Below are positions 45,637 to 58,700 of a stretch of 64,000 nucleotides of DNA, piece after piece. The position numbers and the translations under genes are program-made. How positions within the stretch are numbered: position 1 is the first letter of the stretch; each line of letters opens with the position of its first letter. This stretch comes from Amorphophallus konjac. Its lineage: Eukaryota > Streptophyta > Magnoliopsida > Alismatales > Araceae. A model generated the notes under the pieces. The model worked only from the letters and a program-made list of their open reading frames with translations. It was not told the DNA's origin and made no database searches. The stretch covers positions 310,656,740 to 310,720,739 of the forward strand of contig CM040120.1 in assembly GCA_022559845.1 (NCBI GenBank), written 5' to 3'.

Positions 45637-48600
45637 ATGGCTGCCGAACGTGCTCAATGGCGCAACATGCAGCGTACACTGTAAGGCATGACTCAAGTGC
45701 TGCAACAAGTAACACAAGGAGTTGGACAACGAGCAGGAAGTCTCCACCAGACTTTCAAGAACATGAACCCGCCCAAGTTCACGGGTTCTACTGATCCAGA
45801 TGACGCTGAACACTGGATTAGGGAAACAGATTTAATATTCCGTGTTATGTAATGCACGGATCAAGATAAGGTCTTATTAGCTACTTTTCAGTTAGAAAGG
45901 GATGCTAGATGCTGGTGGGAATCAATAGAAGCTACTATAAATCAAGATCAGGTTTCGTGGGAGGAATTCGTTGAACACTTCAACGCAAAATATTTCTCGG
46001 ACCGAGTTCAGGAAAAGAAGGCTGCAGAATTTGCTGCATTAAAGCAACGATCTTTGTCAGTGGCCGAGTATGCGGCCCAATTCTCTAGATTGTCTCGGTA
46101 TGCTAAGCATCTAGTTAGCACCGAGAAAATGAAAGCTACGAGGTTTCTTAATGGGCTCAGGCCCCAAGCTATTACTCAACTGGCGCCAATGGACATTCAA
46201 GTCTACTCGGAGATAGTACGCCGAGCTCAACTATTAGAAGATGCCACGGAACTGTCTGATAGGATTCGTGGTAAGGATAAGAAGGAACAAGTTACAGGTT
46301 CGGGTTCCTTTAAACCCAACTTCAAGAAAAGGCCTAGCAATGGAGGAGCATCCTCACAAGACCAAAAGTTCAAGAAGACCAAGCCCTTCTCTATCACCAC
46401 TACCTCTCCAAATACAGTGTGCAAACATTGTGATAAAGCGGGTCATAGCGCAGAAGAATGCTGGAGGAAACTAGGAGCATGTCTCCGTTGTGGGAGTCGT
46501 GAGCATCGGATTCCTGATTGCCCATTACTTAGCGATCAAGCCGATGTCGGAAAGCGCCCGGTAACCAAGAATGCTCGTCTTCATGCAATCAAGGAGACCG
46601 AGCAAGAAGAAGAAGGCGGCTTAGTGGAAGGTACATTGAAAGTTTGTTCCAAGAATGCATATGTCTTAATTGATACTGGTGCATCGCATTCTATTGTTTC
46701 TAAGAAGTTTGCTGACCCATTACCCCTAGAACCGAAATGGATAAAGTTAGTTTTGTCTACTCCTCTGGGTGATGAGACTGATATTACACATCATTACCAA
46801 AACTGCGAAGTATTGGTTCAGGGTAGAAATCTCCCTATTGATCTCATATGTTTAGATCTGAAAGAGTATGATGTTATACTAGGGGCAGATTGGTTATCCA
46901 AGTATCAGGCAACGGTTGATTGCCTCAATAGTAAGGTTACACTCAAGGAATTTCCAGAACTAATCTTGACTAGCCCCAAGGGTCGGAGCAGATCCCCTCT
47001 TATTTCAGCTCTCCGAGCTAGCAAGCTCATCAGGAAAGGATGTGCATCTTTCCTTGCCTTTGTCACAGTTAAAGAAGCTAAGGAAGCTAAGCTAGAAGAC
47101 ATTCCAGTGGTACAGGAATTTCCGGACGTGTTTCCGGAAGATTTGCCGGGATTACCCCCGCAAAGAGAAGTGGCCTTCACCATTGACTTAGTCCCTGGTG
47201 CTGGTCCGATTTCAAAGGCACCTTATAGGATGTCACCTGCTGAACTCAAGGAGTTAAAGGAGCAATTGATGGAACTCATTAAGAAAGGATTCATTAGACC
47301 AAGTACTTCCCCGTGGGGAGCGCCTGTATTATTTGTAAAGAAGAAAGACAGATCTATGAGGTTATGCATCGACTATCGACAGTTGAATCATCTCACTATC
47401 AAGAACAAGTATCCACTACCGAGAATCGATGAATTGTTTGATCAAATTTTAGGATCCAAGTACTTTTCCAAAATTGATCTTAGGTCAGGATATCACCAAC
47501 TAAGAATCAAGGACGAGGATATTCATAAAACCGTATTCAGAAGCAGGTATGGCCATTATGAATTTGTTGTTATGCCTTTCGGACTAACGAATGCCCCTGC
47601 TGCCTTTATGCAGTTAATGAATAGTATATTCAGGCCTTATTTAGATCAATTCGTGGTGGTCTTTATTGATGATATATTGATTTATTCCAAGACCAAGGAA
47701 GAGCATGAGGAACATTTGAGGATTGCATTACAAATATTGAGGACAAACCAATTATATGCAAAACTTAGCAAGTGTGAATTCTGGCTTGAAGAAGTGACTT
47801 TTCTCGGACATGTTATATCAAAGGATGGCTTGTCTGTAGACCCATCAAAGGTTGAAGCTGTAAGGAACTGGGAAAGACCGACCAATGCTAGCGAGATCCG
47901 AAGTTTCTTAGGTCTTGTCGGCTATTACAGGCGATTCATCAAGGATTTCTCTAAAATCGCCGTGCCACTTACGAGGTTAACTCGCAAGGAGATCCGTTAT
48001 GAATGGGATGAGGAATGTGAAAGAAACTTCCAAACTCTCAAGGATCATCTTACTACGGCTCCTATCTTAGCATTGCCAATTGAAGGAGAAAAGTTCGAGG
48101 TATACACTGATGCTTCTGGCATTGGCCTCGGGTGTGTTCTAATGCAACAAGGGAAGGTTATAGCCTACTCTTCTCGTCAATTAAAGAAGCATGAAGAGAA
48201 CTACCCCGTCCATGACTTAGAATTGGCCGCGGTAGTATTTGCACTCAAAATATGGAGACATTATCTATATGGAGTGCAGTTTACTGTATACTCCGACCAC
48301 AAGAGTCTCAAATATCTCTTCTCACAGAAGGAACTAAATATGAGGCAAAGACGATGGCTAGAATATCTCAAGGACTTCGACTTCAATATACAATATCATC
48401 CCGGAAAGGGTAATCATGTAGCAGATGCCCTTAGTCGAAAGCCGAGAGCACTGTTAGCCAATTGTATGATTCAAGAATGGAAGTTGATGGAACAATTCTC
48501 TGAACTCAATATAAGCATGGACACAGACCCTAGATGTGTCACATTATCTCATATAAGCATACAGTCAGACCTATTAACTGAAATACAAGCACTTCAAGAT

Positions 48601-49988
48601 AATGACCCAATGTTAGTAGAGATCAAAGGCAAACTGGAAGGACAATCGGATTTCCAAATAACTTGTGAAGGAAGATTAATATTCAGAAATAGAACTTGTA
48701 TACCGGACTACCCAGAATTGAAGAAGAAGGTCTTAGATGAAGCTCACAGATCAAGATATGTAATTCATCCTGGATCTACCAAAATGTACCAAGATGTAAA
48801 AAGAAATTTTTGGTGGCCCAACATGAAAAGAGAAATAGCGGACTACGTATCACGCTGTCTCACATGCCAACAAGTCAAAGCGGAACACCAAAAGCCTACT
48901 GAAAAACTACATCCTCTAGATATCCCTAAATGGAAGTGGGAGGATATTGGTATGGATTTCATCATGGGTTTATCTAAATCAAAAAGAGGACATGATGGAA
49001 TATGGGTTATCATTGACCGATTGACTAAATCAGCGCATTTCTTGCCAATCAAGAGTCGATGGTCAGTTGATGTCTTAGCTGCACTATACATCAAGGAAAT
49101 AGTCAGATTACATGGTATTCCTATTTCAATCGTGTCTGACAGAGATCCCATTTTACTTCTCATTTTTGGAAAGGACTACAACATTCGTTGGGAACGAGAC
49201 TTAACTTTAGCACAGCCTTTCATCCTCAAACGGATGGTCAGACCGAGAGAACCAATCAAGTAGTCGAAGATATGCTAAGAGCATGCATTACTGATTTTGA
49301 TGGAAACTGGCATGATCACTTGCCTCTGGTTGAATTTGCATACAATAATAGCTACCAGGCAAGTATACAACTGGCACCTTTTGAAGCCTTATACGGAAGG
49401 AGTTGCCGATCACCCTTATGCTGGGACGAAGTTGGAGAGAAACAACTGTTAGGTCCAGACATGGTAAGGGATACTACCGAGAAGATACAATTAATCAGAG
49501 AAAGACTGCAAGTTACTCAGTCTAGACAAAAAGCTTATGCCGACACGAGAAGAAGAGATCTTGAATTCCAAGTTGGAGATCATGTATTTCTCAAGATATC
49601 GCCTGGACGTGGAATACAAAGATTTGGTGTTAAGGGCAAGCTTACACCAAGATTTATCGGACCTTTTGAGATACTAGAAAGAGTTGGCGAGGTTACTTAT
49701 CGCATCGCATTGCCACCTCAACTGTCCGAAGTACATGATGTATTCCACATATCTATGTTGAAGAAGTATGTGCATGATCCATCACATATTATTGAGCATG
49801 GAAATCTAGTAATCCGGAAAGATCTCACATACGAGCAGAAGCCCATAAGAATAATAGATCGAGAAGTACGAACCCTAAGGAATAAGGTTATTCCCATGCT
49901 AAAAGTACAATGGAATAAGAATTCAGAACATGAAGCTACATGGGAGACCGAGGAATCTATGAGGAAGCGATTTCCAGAGTTATTTTAG
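45637..49988 (+). CDS. Gag-Pol of Z, interrupted by two stops and one frameshift
   Basis: The gag start is placed at the ATG of 45637 (MAAERAQW). TAA at 45682-45684 and at 45850-45852 break the N-terminal part of gag; the frame is then open to 49263. Domains: Gag capsid part ([26 protein letters not shown]), two CCHC knuckles ([28 protein letters not shown], about 46420-46520), protease [10 protein letters not shown] (about 46667), reverse transcriptase with FIDDILIYS (about 47660), RNase H with [11 protein letters not shown] (about 48100), integrase zinc-binding part and core ([10 protein letters not shown]). A one-base loss near 49150, just after SDRDP, shifts the frame. The rest of the integrase core ([11 protein letters not shown]) and a chromodomain-like tail follow in 49188-49988. 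The protease keeps the canonical D-T-G. Confidence 0.95.
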
Positions 49989-50050
49989 AAGGTATGAACT
50001 CTACACTCTCCATATGTAAATATATGCTATGAATTTGGGGACCAAATTCT

Positions 50051-50066
50051 TTTAAGTGGGGGAGGG
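50051..50066 (+). other. Polypurine tract of Z
   Basis: TTTAAGTGGGGGAGGG directly before TG of the 3' LTR; shared with element A. Confidence 0.92.
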
Positions 50067-53051
50067 TGTAGTAACCCGTATAAAATTAAAAGAAATAAAT
50101 TTAGATAAATTGAAATAAACTAAAAGATTAAGTGAACAAATGAAAAAAAAAAGGTTGAAACAAGAAGAACAAAGCCCTGATAAAATTAACACCTTGGAGC
50201 AAGGCGCTACTTGACAAGAAACGCCCTCACCTAAGGCGTGTTTTTGAGAAAGGATGCCCACATTTCAAGGCGTCAGATCTTAAACAACCAAAATTACATA
50301 AAAAGGCAAGTATTTGAAACGCCCTTTGCTTGGACGTGTTTCCACAAGAAACGACGCATGCCAAGGCGTCAATTTAAAATTCGACGCCCTAGAATAAGGC
50401 GTTAATTCCATTCCAGTTTCGTTCGAGCCGGGAACTTATCCAGGGTAAGTTGATAACTATGGGAAAGAGTTCGAATGTAGTAAGGACTCTATCATGGAAG
50501 TATTACTTCCAATCAAACTCTAGCCCTAATAGGACCCCAAAAATCTTATAAATACTCTCCTGTTTAACCCTCGTACGCTATTTGGCGTTCGAATTCTTCA
50601 AAGGTATGTAACGAACAATATGTCTTCTCTGCCTTCGATTCATGAAGAATCACTGATTCTTATTCTTCTTCTCTTCTTACAGGTTAAGAAGATTATCGTT
50701 GTGAAGAACAAAAGGGTAAGTTCTTCTTTCCTCTACCTTCAGTCAAGTATTATGAAGAAAAATACTGATGTTTCGTATATATATATTCCTCTGTAGGAAA
50801 AGCTCTCTACCTGAAGAAACGAAGTGTTCTTCATCTACGTTCTTTTCATCAAAGCCATCGTTCAGTAGCAGTTCCATCTAGTTCAGGAGTCTCTGTTCTT
50901 CTTATCAATCTCTTCACGTTTCTCCATCCAGATTATTGCCCAAGGTAGGTTTTCTCAAGACACTGTAGCCCAAACAAAGTAATTCAAAATATATACTAGC
51001 ATGGCATGCATGTACATGGTTTATTATAGTATTAAAGCGTTTTCTGTAATATCTTGAAAGAAACGCCCATGACAAGGGCGCTAATTTAAAGAAATGACCT
51101 GCCCAAGGTCGTCAATTATAGATTTGACGCCCTGCCCTGTAGGCGTCAATTTCATGCAATTTTCTATAAATAATAAATACCCACGTTTAAAAATTAAATA
51201 TCTATGAAATCCTGAAACTAATGTAATGCATGAACTTACCTGTGAAGTCCTGCTATTTTTCTTGTCATGATTATATACCTTGTCTCCTGAAAGGTTATTA
51301 TCCTGAAATTCATAAAAATTCCTGGAAACTGTGAATTCACGACCTGAATCAGGTCGTTTCTTATTGAACCCACGCCGCATACTAGGGCGTAAATTTAATT
51401 GTAACGCCCCTTCCCAGGGCGCGTTTTTGATAAACTCCTGAAATTATATATCCTGTGAAAATATTGTAAATAAAAGGACGCCTGACAGAGTAGGCGTCAA
51501 ATTTAAATAAAACGACCCTACACAGGGCGTGTTTTTGATGAAATAATGAATTATTGAAATTCCTGCAAAATAGGAAAAATAGATGAACGCCCTTATCTAA
51601 GGCGTTAATTACTTGAGTAGTGACTTTACTTAAGTCGTTATTTTCCTGTAAAAATGTTTTTACCGGTTTCTGATAAACGATGGTTTCAGTATATCTATAT
51701 ATATGTATATCGGCACTATATCTCCACTCCGTGAGTATAGTCCCACGTTTTCATGATGTTTTATCGATCACCCTCAATTCTCATTGACATACGAGCTCTC
51801 CATTGGACATTCCGTTCCTTTGGACTAGCAAGTTAGTCATAGAGACCTCCGTAAGACTCCTCGCCGCCTTGGATTCCCTCAAGGCCGACTGAGCTGGTTG
51901 TACCCTGAAAACCCATTACACTATTGAATGCCATGTCACTCCAAAGAAACATGGTATACCGGCCCTTATGATATGCAAAGAGTATATCATGAGAATTCTT
52001 AATGGGATGATGATATCATGCCATTTGTTGATGTTCATGTGGACCTCAATTCTATAAAAAGAATGTCCATACTTGTTTGTCATGGTACCCGAGTTAAGGG
52101 GAACCTAATTCCACCTAGTTTCATCGATAAATTATGTTTATACCGTTATTATCGCCTCTCTATGTGCAATGTTATATTTTGGACTCCATTCTCTCAAAGT
52201 TATCCTACGTATCTACAAGCTTAAAATGTTGAAATTCCATATTGGCTACATATATATACAAGAGTGGATGTCAAAAATACATGATAAATACCTGCGCATA
52301 TAGTGCCCGATCTGGTCCTGGGGGGAGCACCCGAAAGTACTTGTGCCCATGGGAGTTGAATGATAAGGTATCTGGCATTATACCGAGTGCATGACTAGCT
52401 TGATTGGACATTCCACACAAATCTTGTACTTGACTCGTGCTTGACATGACATGAATTGCGTGACCCGAGAAAGGGTAATTACTTGCTTGCTTGATACATG
52501 ATAGCCAAAGTTCTTGACATGACTTGCTAAAAAGTACTTGCTTGAATATTTGTTATCTTTTCTTGAAAGCTCATGACTAGTTCATCTTGCTATCTTATTG
52601 ATAAATTCTCTCTCTATCTTGTCGTTTTATGCGAGCATGCATAGCTATAGTACATTCATGAAAAATGTAATTACTTAAACCCCTTGCTAAGCGCTTGAGA
52701 TATAATTTCCTACTGAGCGTTCGCTCACTCCGTGTTTGTCCCTTACTTTTCAGGTAAGTCTGACGAAGAAGCTCAAACTGATGGGGAAAGTCAAGAGTGA
52801 AAGAGCTAGAGCTTTTCCAAGTGTCATCTAGTCTTTTTCCTATTTTCTTGAGTCAACTATGTACTTTTCCTTTTTAATTGAATAGAGTATTGGATTTGTA
52901 ATAGTCTATCCATTATGAAATAAAGGATTGGGTTATCTTTTTATTTTTGCGCATCTCTATTTTGGTGTCGAATGCACTACCACTCTGATTGACATAATTG
53001 ATATAAACTCGTCGCGCATATCCGAGTATCTTCCGCGCTCGGGGCGTGACA
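50067..53051 (+). repeat. 3' LTR of Z
   Basis: 2985 bp, TG...CA, with both inverted-repeat clusters (50189-50405 and 51061-51645) and TATAAATA at 50547-50554. Confidence 0.97.
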
Positions 53052-53056
53052 CTTGC

Positions 53057-53809
53057 CATGCCTTTGATTCATAATTTTGCATTGATTCATTTTCTCATTT
53101 TGGTAGCCCTTATTGGCCAGATATAGCATGAAAGCTTACTTTTGAGGGTCAAGAATGCTCATATTTGAGACCTCTCTCGTATTGGGGAGCGCCTAGGTTA
53201 GTCATCTTATCCATCAATCTCTTGCCCCTGCATTTGACCGAGCAGAGAAGACAAAAGACCTTTGTGCATACCCAAAGTATGGTGATCGGCTATGGCTTGA
53301 TGTGTAGTGTGTGAAAAATCCATACTTAAAGATCACCCTCAACGATTGGGGAAAGAAACGGGACTCCCAACGCGAATCAATCACCAGCCTAAGGATGCCG
53401 CAGAAGCAACTCGACTTGAACTAACCAAGCTTAATGAACTAAAGCCACTCAAAACGTGTTGAGGAAAACACATTATAACCATGCACAGGAGAAATAAAAA
53501 TGGTAGCAATAATAGCATGTTCTTACAAAATAAAGATACCTTGCGAATCCATGGAATGGAAAAGCGGCATCCTGAAGCGATCTTGATCATCGAGTTTTGA
53601 TCAGCACGAGCTTTGTATTCCTCGCTTGTCAGGGTAAAAGGGAGAGGATAACAAGGACTTGAAGATTCTTCTAGATGGAGGAGCGACAGCCACCAAAATG
53701 GACGAAAAAGAATAAAAGGAAGAGAGATGAGGGCTAGAACTCCCTCGTTAAGGCACAGAGGCCCTGATAACAAGGAATCGAATATAGAATGAACAAAGAT
53801 TAACTGAGA
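53057..53809 (-). other. X internal region next to Z, no domain recognised
   Basis: X sequence resumes after the CTTGC copy. A minus-strand open frame (53381-53773, 130 codons, hydrophobic, serine-rich) has no recognisable domain and no continuity with the frame to its right. Confidence 0.5.
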
Positions 53810-55978
53810 TCAAGGTGGACTAAAGCCTCGAAAATAGTAAGAAAAAGGGTAATGACCTTGAAAGGGTGAAGAGGAATGAATAGAGAGAGGGTAAAAAGAA
53901 TTATCCCACATGGTCAGAGAAAAGGAACGAGAATCATCCGATAGGGTCGGAGAAGAAAAATGAGAATCACCCAAAAGGGTCGGGGAAAGAGAACAGCAGA
54001 CACCCGACAAGCTTGGGGAAGGATGTGGAAAAGAGCCTGGGGATATCGGAGAAGAAGAATTGGGAGATGTCCCGAGATCGGGATTAAAAGAGATAGGTCG
54101 AGGCCTAGAATAACAAGAATGTGGAAAACCCAGAGGCCCCAGATGAGAAGAGGAAGAATGGTGGTTTGCAGACTCGGGAAGAGAGAAGAGAGCCCTAGAA
54201 ACGGGATTAGAGGAAGGGAGAAACACCACCCAGGGGTGGGAGCTGAGTAGGAGAAAGGATGAATGAAAGGAAGAAGAAGGTGAAGTGGACCCTCGAGTGC
54301 ACAACCAACGGCCCTTAAACTTATGTCGCCGCCTCTTCTTAGCTGACACTTCTTGAACATGGATCCTCTTGGCGCGGGCTCGGACCCTTGGGCCTCTTGT
54401 CTTGCAATACCTTCTCAAATAACAGGCCCACCTGGCAGATCACCTGGCCCGACTGTGAACATGCAGCCTTATCAGGGCGGTTGCCCCTAGACACCCGGTG
54501 CTAACAATATTAGATGAACATTCTTCGACAGATAACTCCCCAAATGAATGGATATCAGAGAACCATAGAGTTTTGTCACTTGGCACTAGCAGCATGAGAT
54601 TAGGCATCTCCCCTTGGCAATCGGGCATGAAGCATAACTCCCTTACCAGAAGAGCAGGACAAAACTCAGGGAGAGTAATGCATGGCGTTGACATGGCCGA
54701 TTCACTAATAAACCGATGAAGATTGCATAGGATGTGTAGAATGTCCTTGGAAAATGTAGAAGATATGGCCAACTGCCCCTTGAACAGGGAATCCATCAGG
54801 CTCTTGGCAGCCGCATGGGTTAGGACAATCTGAGTAGAGAACCCTTCTTGGCCAGAGAACTGAACAGCAATTGAGCGAGACGTGATAACAGCATCAAGGG
54901 TGAACTTCCCGGCGAGCAGAGAGATTGCCACCGGCCTCGCTTTTGAAGAGACTGGCACTAGTGCACGGGAACTCTTCCAAGCAACCATCTTCAGAGGAAA
55001 TGCAGGCTCATTATCCCAAAAATGATCGGGGACCAGGACTCAGACTAGCATGCGGCAAGTGAAATCTTGAATCTTGTAGTGTATGACCGGCACCAAACTG
55101 TCCTTACTTGGCTCATCATTTTCCCGGGGACCAGACCCGTGGGGCACCAAATGTGGCGCACACCCGCTCCGTGGCGTGGAAATGGATGGGGAAGAAATGG
55201 AAGTAATAGGTTTGGAAGGCGAAGGTTTAGAAGGCGTAAGTGGGGGTAAGGGCAATGCGAGTGGTGGAGGGATAGCGGCGGTAATAGGCTCGGGTGGAGG
55301 TAAAGGAAAAGGTGGAGGAGTAGGAGGGGGTAAAGGCGAAAGTGGAGGTGTAGGAATAGCCTGCTCAGGCTCGGGCAAAAATGGCGAAGGGGATGGCAAA
55401 GGCTGTGGAGATGGTGGAGGTGATGGGATAGGAGTCTTCGGGGGAGGAGGCGATGAAGGCGGTGGTGATGGCAGTAGGGGTAGTGGAGATGGTGATGCGG
55501 GCAATGAAGGTAATGGAGCTGGAGATGGAGAGGGTGAGGAAGGAGGTAAAGGGGAAATGGAAGGCTTTGGGACCCAACGTCGACGTATTGACACGACACG
55601 TCGAGTAGCATTGGGGGTAGGAGTAGTGGCAGTGGAAGTAGCGGAAGTGGAGGCACAAGCCTGAGCAAGGGACAGGGTAGGCAGAGTTTGTGGAGATAGG
55701 GTACGAGATGGAGAAGGTGGTATAGATAATAGAACAGGTGACGGAGCAGGTGCATCACTAGATGAGGGATCGCAGGGGTGCCCCTGGTCTTGTAGTAGAG
55801 ACGGCTTCTTGGGCGGCGACTGCTGCTGCTGCTTGCTGCGGAGATTTAGAATAGCTTCATGCATGGCGACCCAATCGATCCTCTTATTATCTTCAACGCC
55901 ATAAACATACACTCGGAATTCGGGACAATCCTCAACCAAATGCCCCTGCTGGTAATGGTAATCACAAAATTGAAGCAT
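53810..55978 (-). pseudogene. X Gag C-terminal part: zinc knuckle plus long extension
   Basis: One minus-strand frame of about 720 codons, broken by TGA at 55040-55042 and a stop at 54440-54442. It begins with the knuckle FCDYHYQQGHLVEDC (CX2HX4HX4C), the variant typical of Tat/Ogre Gag. About 150 residues of proline/serine-rich sequence follow, with many PPSPxPLP repeats. Next comes a segment of about 200 residues (54440-54988) with globular composition (FSGQEGFSTQIVLTHAAAK, FCPALLVRELCFMPDCQGE) that I do not recognise. The end has a basic patch (RVRARAKRIHVQE, KKRRRHKFKGR) and a serine-rich tail. A Tat/Ogre protease or reverse transcriptase would be expected here and is not seen. Confidence 0.65.
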
Positions 55979-56336
55979 ATCCCCAACCGCAGGTCAACAG
56001 GGCACAACTGGAGGGGGTTGCAACGCATGTGTAGCCATCAAAGCCCTAAAAATATCTGAAAAACACTCCGGCAATGGAGGACGAGGAGGAGCCTGCTTCG
56101 GGCAAGGTGGATGCCGAGGGGTATGGGAAGGTAATGGAGATGGAAGTGGAGAAGGAAGCGGGGGTTGCGAAGGCAAAGGCGCATGGCAACTAGTTGAATG
56201 ACTTGGTGGAGGCATATGTGGAGCGGAAAGGGAGGTGGGAGGTATGTGGATGGCATCTGCCTACTCGGGGCGTGATGTTCCCTTGACCGGAGGGGAAGAC
56301 ACAGGCGGAGACACATATGTGGAGGTGGAGGGTTGA

Positions 56337-57063
56337 CCGTGGATTACGGCAGGTTGACTCATGGAGGGTTGACACGCGGAGGTATATGGGTATGTGGGAG
56401 AGGAAGGCTGACTCATGGAAAGATATGTGGAGGGATGTGTCGATGTATTTGTGGGAGATGATGGATAGGAAGCGTATGTGGGCATAGAGGGTAGAGGAGA
56501 CTCGGGGTCAAGGGAACCTAGGAGTTGTTGGCGGATGAAGCGGGCTCAGCTATAAAGCTGTTGCCAGGAAGTGATATCATTCAAGGCTAAGATGAAGCAG
56601 TACTCGGGCGTAGCATTAGAAATGATCATTTTGATTTGCTCTGCCTCCGAAATATGTCCTGGGACTTGCGCGGCCAGGCAACGTCAGCGGTCAGTGAAGT
56701 TAGAGAATTCCTCGTCGGGATTCATCTTCTCATGGGTCAGATCAACCATAGAATACTTGGGCCCAACCTGGTCTTGATACTGTTGAAGAGATCTCTCTTG
56801 GACGATTTGAAAATCCACAACTTGCTCTTGCGAAAGAGAAAAGAACCAATAGCGAGCTGGGCCTTCCAACGACAGACCAAATAAATAGGACATCAAGCGT
56901 TGGTCATGTCAGAATTGGACCGACTCATAAATGAACTCCTTTAAGTGCACATAGGGGTTACCAACTCCACCATAGTGAGGATAGGTAGAAATTTATGAAC
57001 GCGGTGGAAGCTGAAGACCTTGGAATGCAAACGGGACACTCAAAGAAGATTGGGGATCAATCG
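56337..57063 (-). pseudogene. X gag core, duplicate copy 1
   Basis: The minus strand encodes a retrotransposon-Gag core: MSYLFGLSLEGPARYWFFSL, then ERSLQQYQDQVGPKYSMVDL, NPDEEF, and a Tyr/Ser/Thr-Pro-rich tail (PTYASYPSSPTNTS). The segment is a diverged copy of 57411-58126. Frames are broken, including a stop in the stretch before MSYLF. The knuckle frame continues to the left. Confidence 0.75.
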
Positions 57064-57410
57064 ACATCTCGACTGGGGGACAATTCAACCCCCCTTCTTG
57101 TCCGCCATCTAGTCTGGGCCAACAATTGGTATCAGAGCACAGTCTCTGATTTTTATTCAGCGGACCTTGCGGTCTAGGAGTAAAGATCCTTTAAGATGGC
57201 TGATTTGAATTTGGTTCCTATTTTCGATGGTTTTGATTATGCTCTATGGCTTGGAAAATTTTATGTTTGGATTACCAATATTGATCTAAAGCTTATGAAT
57301 CTAATCACTCATGGTCCTCACATTCTTCCAAATAATGAGTTAAGGTGGACCGATGAGGATAAGCAAAAGAATTCTGATAATTTGTTTGTTTTGAATTCTG
57401 ACTGTGGATG
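57064..57410 (+). mobile_element. Ty1/copia fragment: LTR tail, primer site and gag start
   Basis: Plus strand, opposite to X. An LTR-end-like stretch (ATTCAACCCCCTTCTTGTCC, ending GGGCCAACA) is followed by the primer site TTGGTATCAGAGC (about 57126-57138). From 57196 a frame begins MADLNLVPIFDGFDYALW and continues with GKFYVWITNIDLKLMNLI and NELRWTDEDKQKNSDN, the N-terminal part of a copia-type Gag. It stops abruptly at the border of the second gag copy. No LTR start, pol or target-site duplication is present. Confidence 0.8.
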
Positions 57411-58126
57411 GCGGCAGGTTGACTCATGGAGGGTTGACACGCGGAGGTATATGGGTATGTGGGAGCGGAAGGCTGACTCGTGGAAAGATATGTGGAGGGA
57501 TGTGTCGATGTATATGTGGGAGATGATGGATAGGAGGCGTATGTGGGCATAGAGGGTAGAGGAGACTCGGGGTCAAGGGAACCTAGGAGTTGTTGGCGGA
57601 TGAAGCGGGCTCGGCTATAAAGCTGTTGCAAGGAAGTGATATCATTCAAGGCTAAGATGAAGCGGTACTCGGGCGTTGCATTGGAAATGATCATTTTGAT
57701 TTGCTCTCCCTCCAGAATATGTCCCAGGACTTGCGCGGCCAGGCGACGCCAGTCGTCAGCGAAGGTAGAGAATTCCTCGTCGGGATTCATCTTCTCTTGG
57801 GCCAGATCAACCATATCATACTTGGGCCCAACCTGGTCTTGATACTGTTGAAGAAATCTCTCTTGGATGACTTGAAAATCCGCAACTTACTCTTGCGGAC
57901 GAGAAAAGAACCAATCCCAAGCCGGGCCTTCCAACGACAGACCGAATAAATAGGACATCAAGCGTTGGTCATGTCAGAATTGGGCCGACTCATAAATGAA
58001 CTCTTTTAAGTGCACATAGGGGTTACCAACTCCACCATAGTGACGATAGGTAGAAATTTGTGAACGTGGTGGAAGTTGAAGACCTTGGAATGCAAACGGG
58101 ACACTAAAAGAAGATTGGGATCAATT
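57411..58126 (-). pseudogene. X gag core, duplicate copy 2
   Basis: Diverged copy of 56337-57063. The minus strand reads, in order, PPRSQISTYRHYGGVGNPYV, HLKEFIYESAQF, a stop, RLMSYLFGLSLEGPAWDWFF, FLQQYQDQVGPKYDMVDLAQ, EKMNPDEEFSTFADDWRRLA, NATPEYRFILALNDITSLQQ and LYSRARFIRQQLLGSLDP. This is capsid-type Gag of a gypsy element, closest in style to Tat/Ogre. The open part is 57305-57814. Confidence 0.8.
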
Positions 58127-58700
58127 CGGTGTTGAAGTTCATCAAGCTGACGTTGGGCTTGAGCAATCATCTCCTCAATGGGGAGAGATTGGGAAGGACG
58201 CAAGCCAGCCTGAGCAAGAGATTGTGGATTTGGACCAGGGTTATGATATTGGGCCGGATAAAGAGATCTGGACTGAGAAGAAGGAAAGCCGATTCCAGGA
58301 GTGGAAGGATATGTAGGCCTGGAAGGATCATGAATGTGGGAATAAGAACTGATTGGGCCAGCAACAACATGGGTAGAAGGAGCGGGCCTAGTAAGAGAAG
58401 CAAGCCCATTAAGGGAATAAGAAGGTCCGCTAAAGGAAGGGGGCCCATTAAAAGAGCGAGGTCCATTGAAGGAATAAGGCCCACTAAGAGATTGGGACTC
58501 GGTAAAGGAAGATGGGCCACTCGAGGAGTATGGCCCATTAAAATAATGAGGCCCATTAGATGAATGAGGCCTATTATGAGGATGAAGCCCATTAAGATGA
58601 TTAGCTGTGAGTTTTTGGGCCTGGACCGGGTCCATTTGGCAAACAAGAGGTGATAAGTGGGCCATGAGATTTGCTTGTGAGTCGGAAGGGCCACGAGGAG
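58127..58700 (-). pseudogene. X Gag N-terminal part, repeat-rich
   Basis: The minus-strand frame 58006-58665 contains many NGP/FNGP/SGP units (SFNGPPSFSGPSY), then a helical segment EEMIAQAQRQLDELQHRID that resembles the coiled-coil before the Gag core in Tat/Ogre elements. The frame shifts near 58125, where the core begins. Confidence 0.65.

Larger units (their letters stand above)
42479..53051 (+). mobile_element. Ty3/gypsy Tekay/Del-like element Z, structurally complete
   Basis: 10,573 bp with LTRs 42479-45462 and 50067-53051, CTTGC duplication, primer site, polypurine tract and gag-pol. The integrase end carries a chromodomain-like tail ([19 protein letters not shown]), typical of the Tekay/Del chromoviruses. 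LTRs differ by about 40 sites in 2985 (about 1.4%) by eye. The left LTR ends ...GGGCGTGACG where the right ends ...GGGCGTGACA. Breaks in gag and integrase make it defective. Confidence 0.97.

Noticed and set aside
53381..53773. 130-codon minus-strand frame as an env-like gene of X
   Set aside because: Hydrophobic stretches exist, but no signal peptide, cleavage site or related frame is seen; not enough to call.
54440..54988. Aspartic protease or reverse transcriptase of X
   Set aside because: No D-S/T-G and no YxDD motif could be found in this segment or in 40226-42478.
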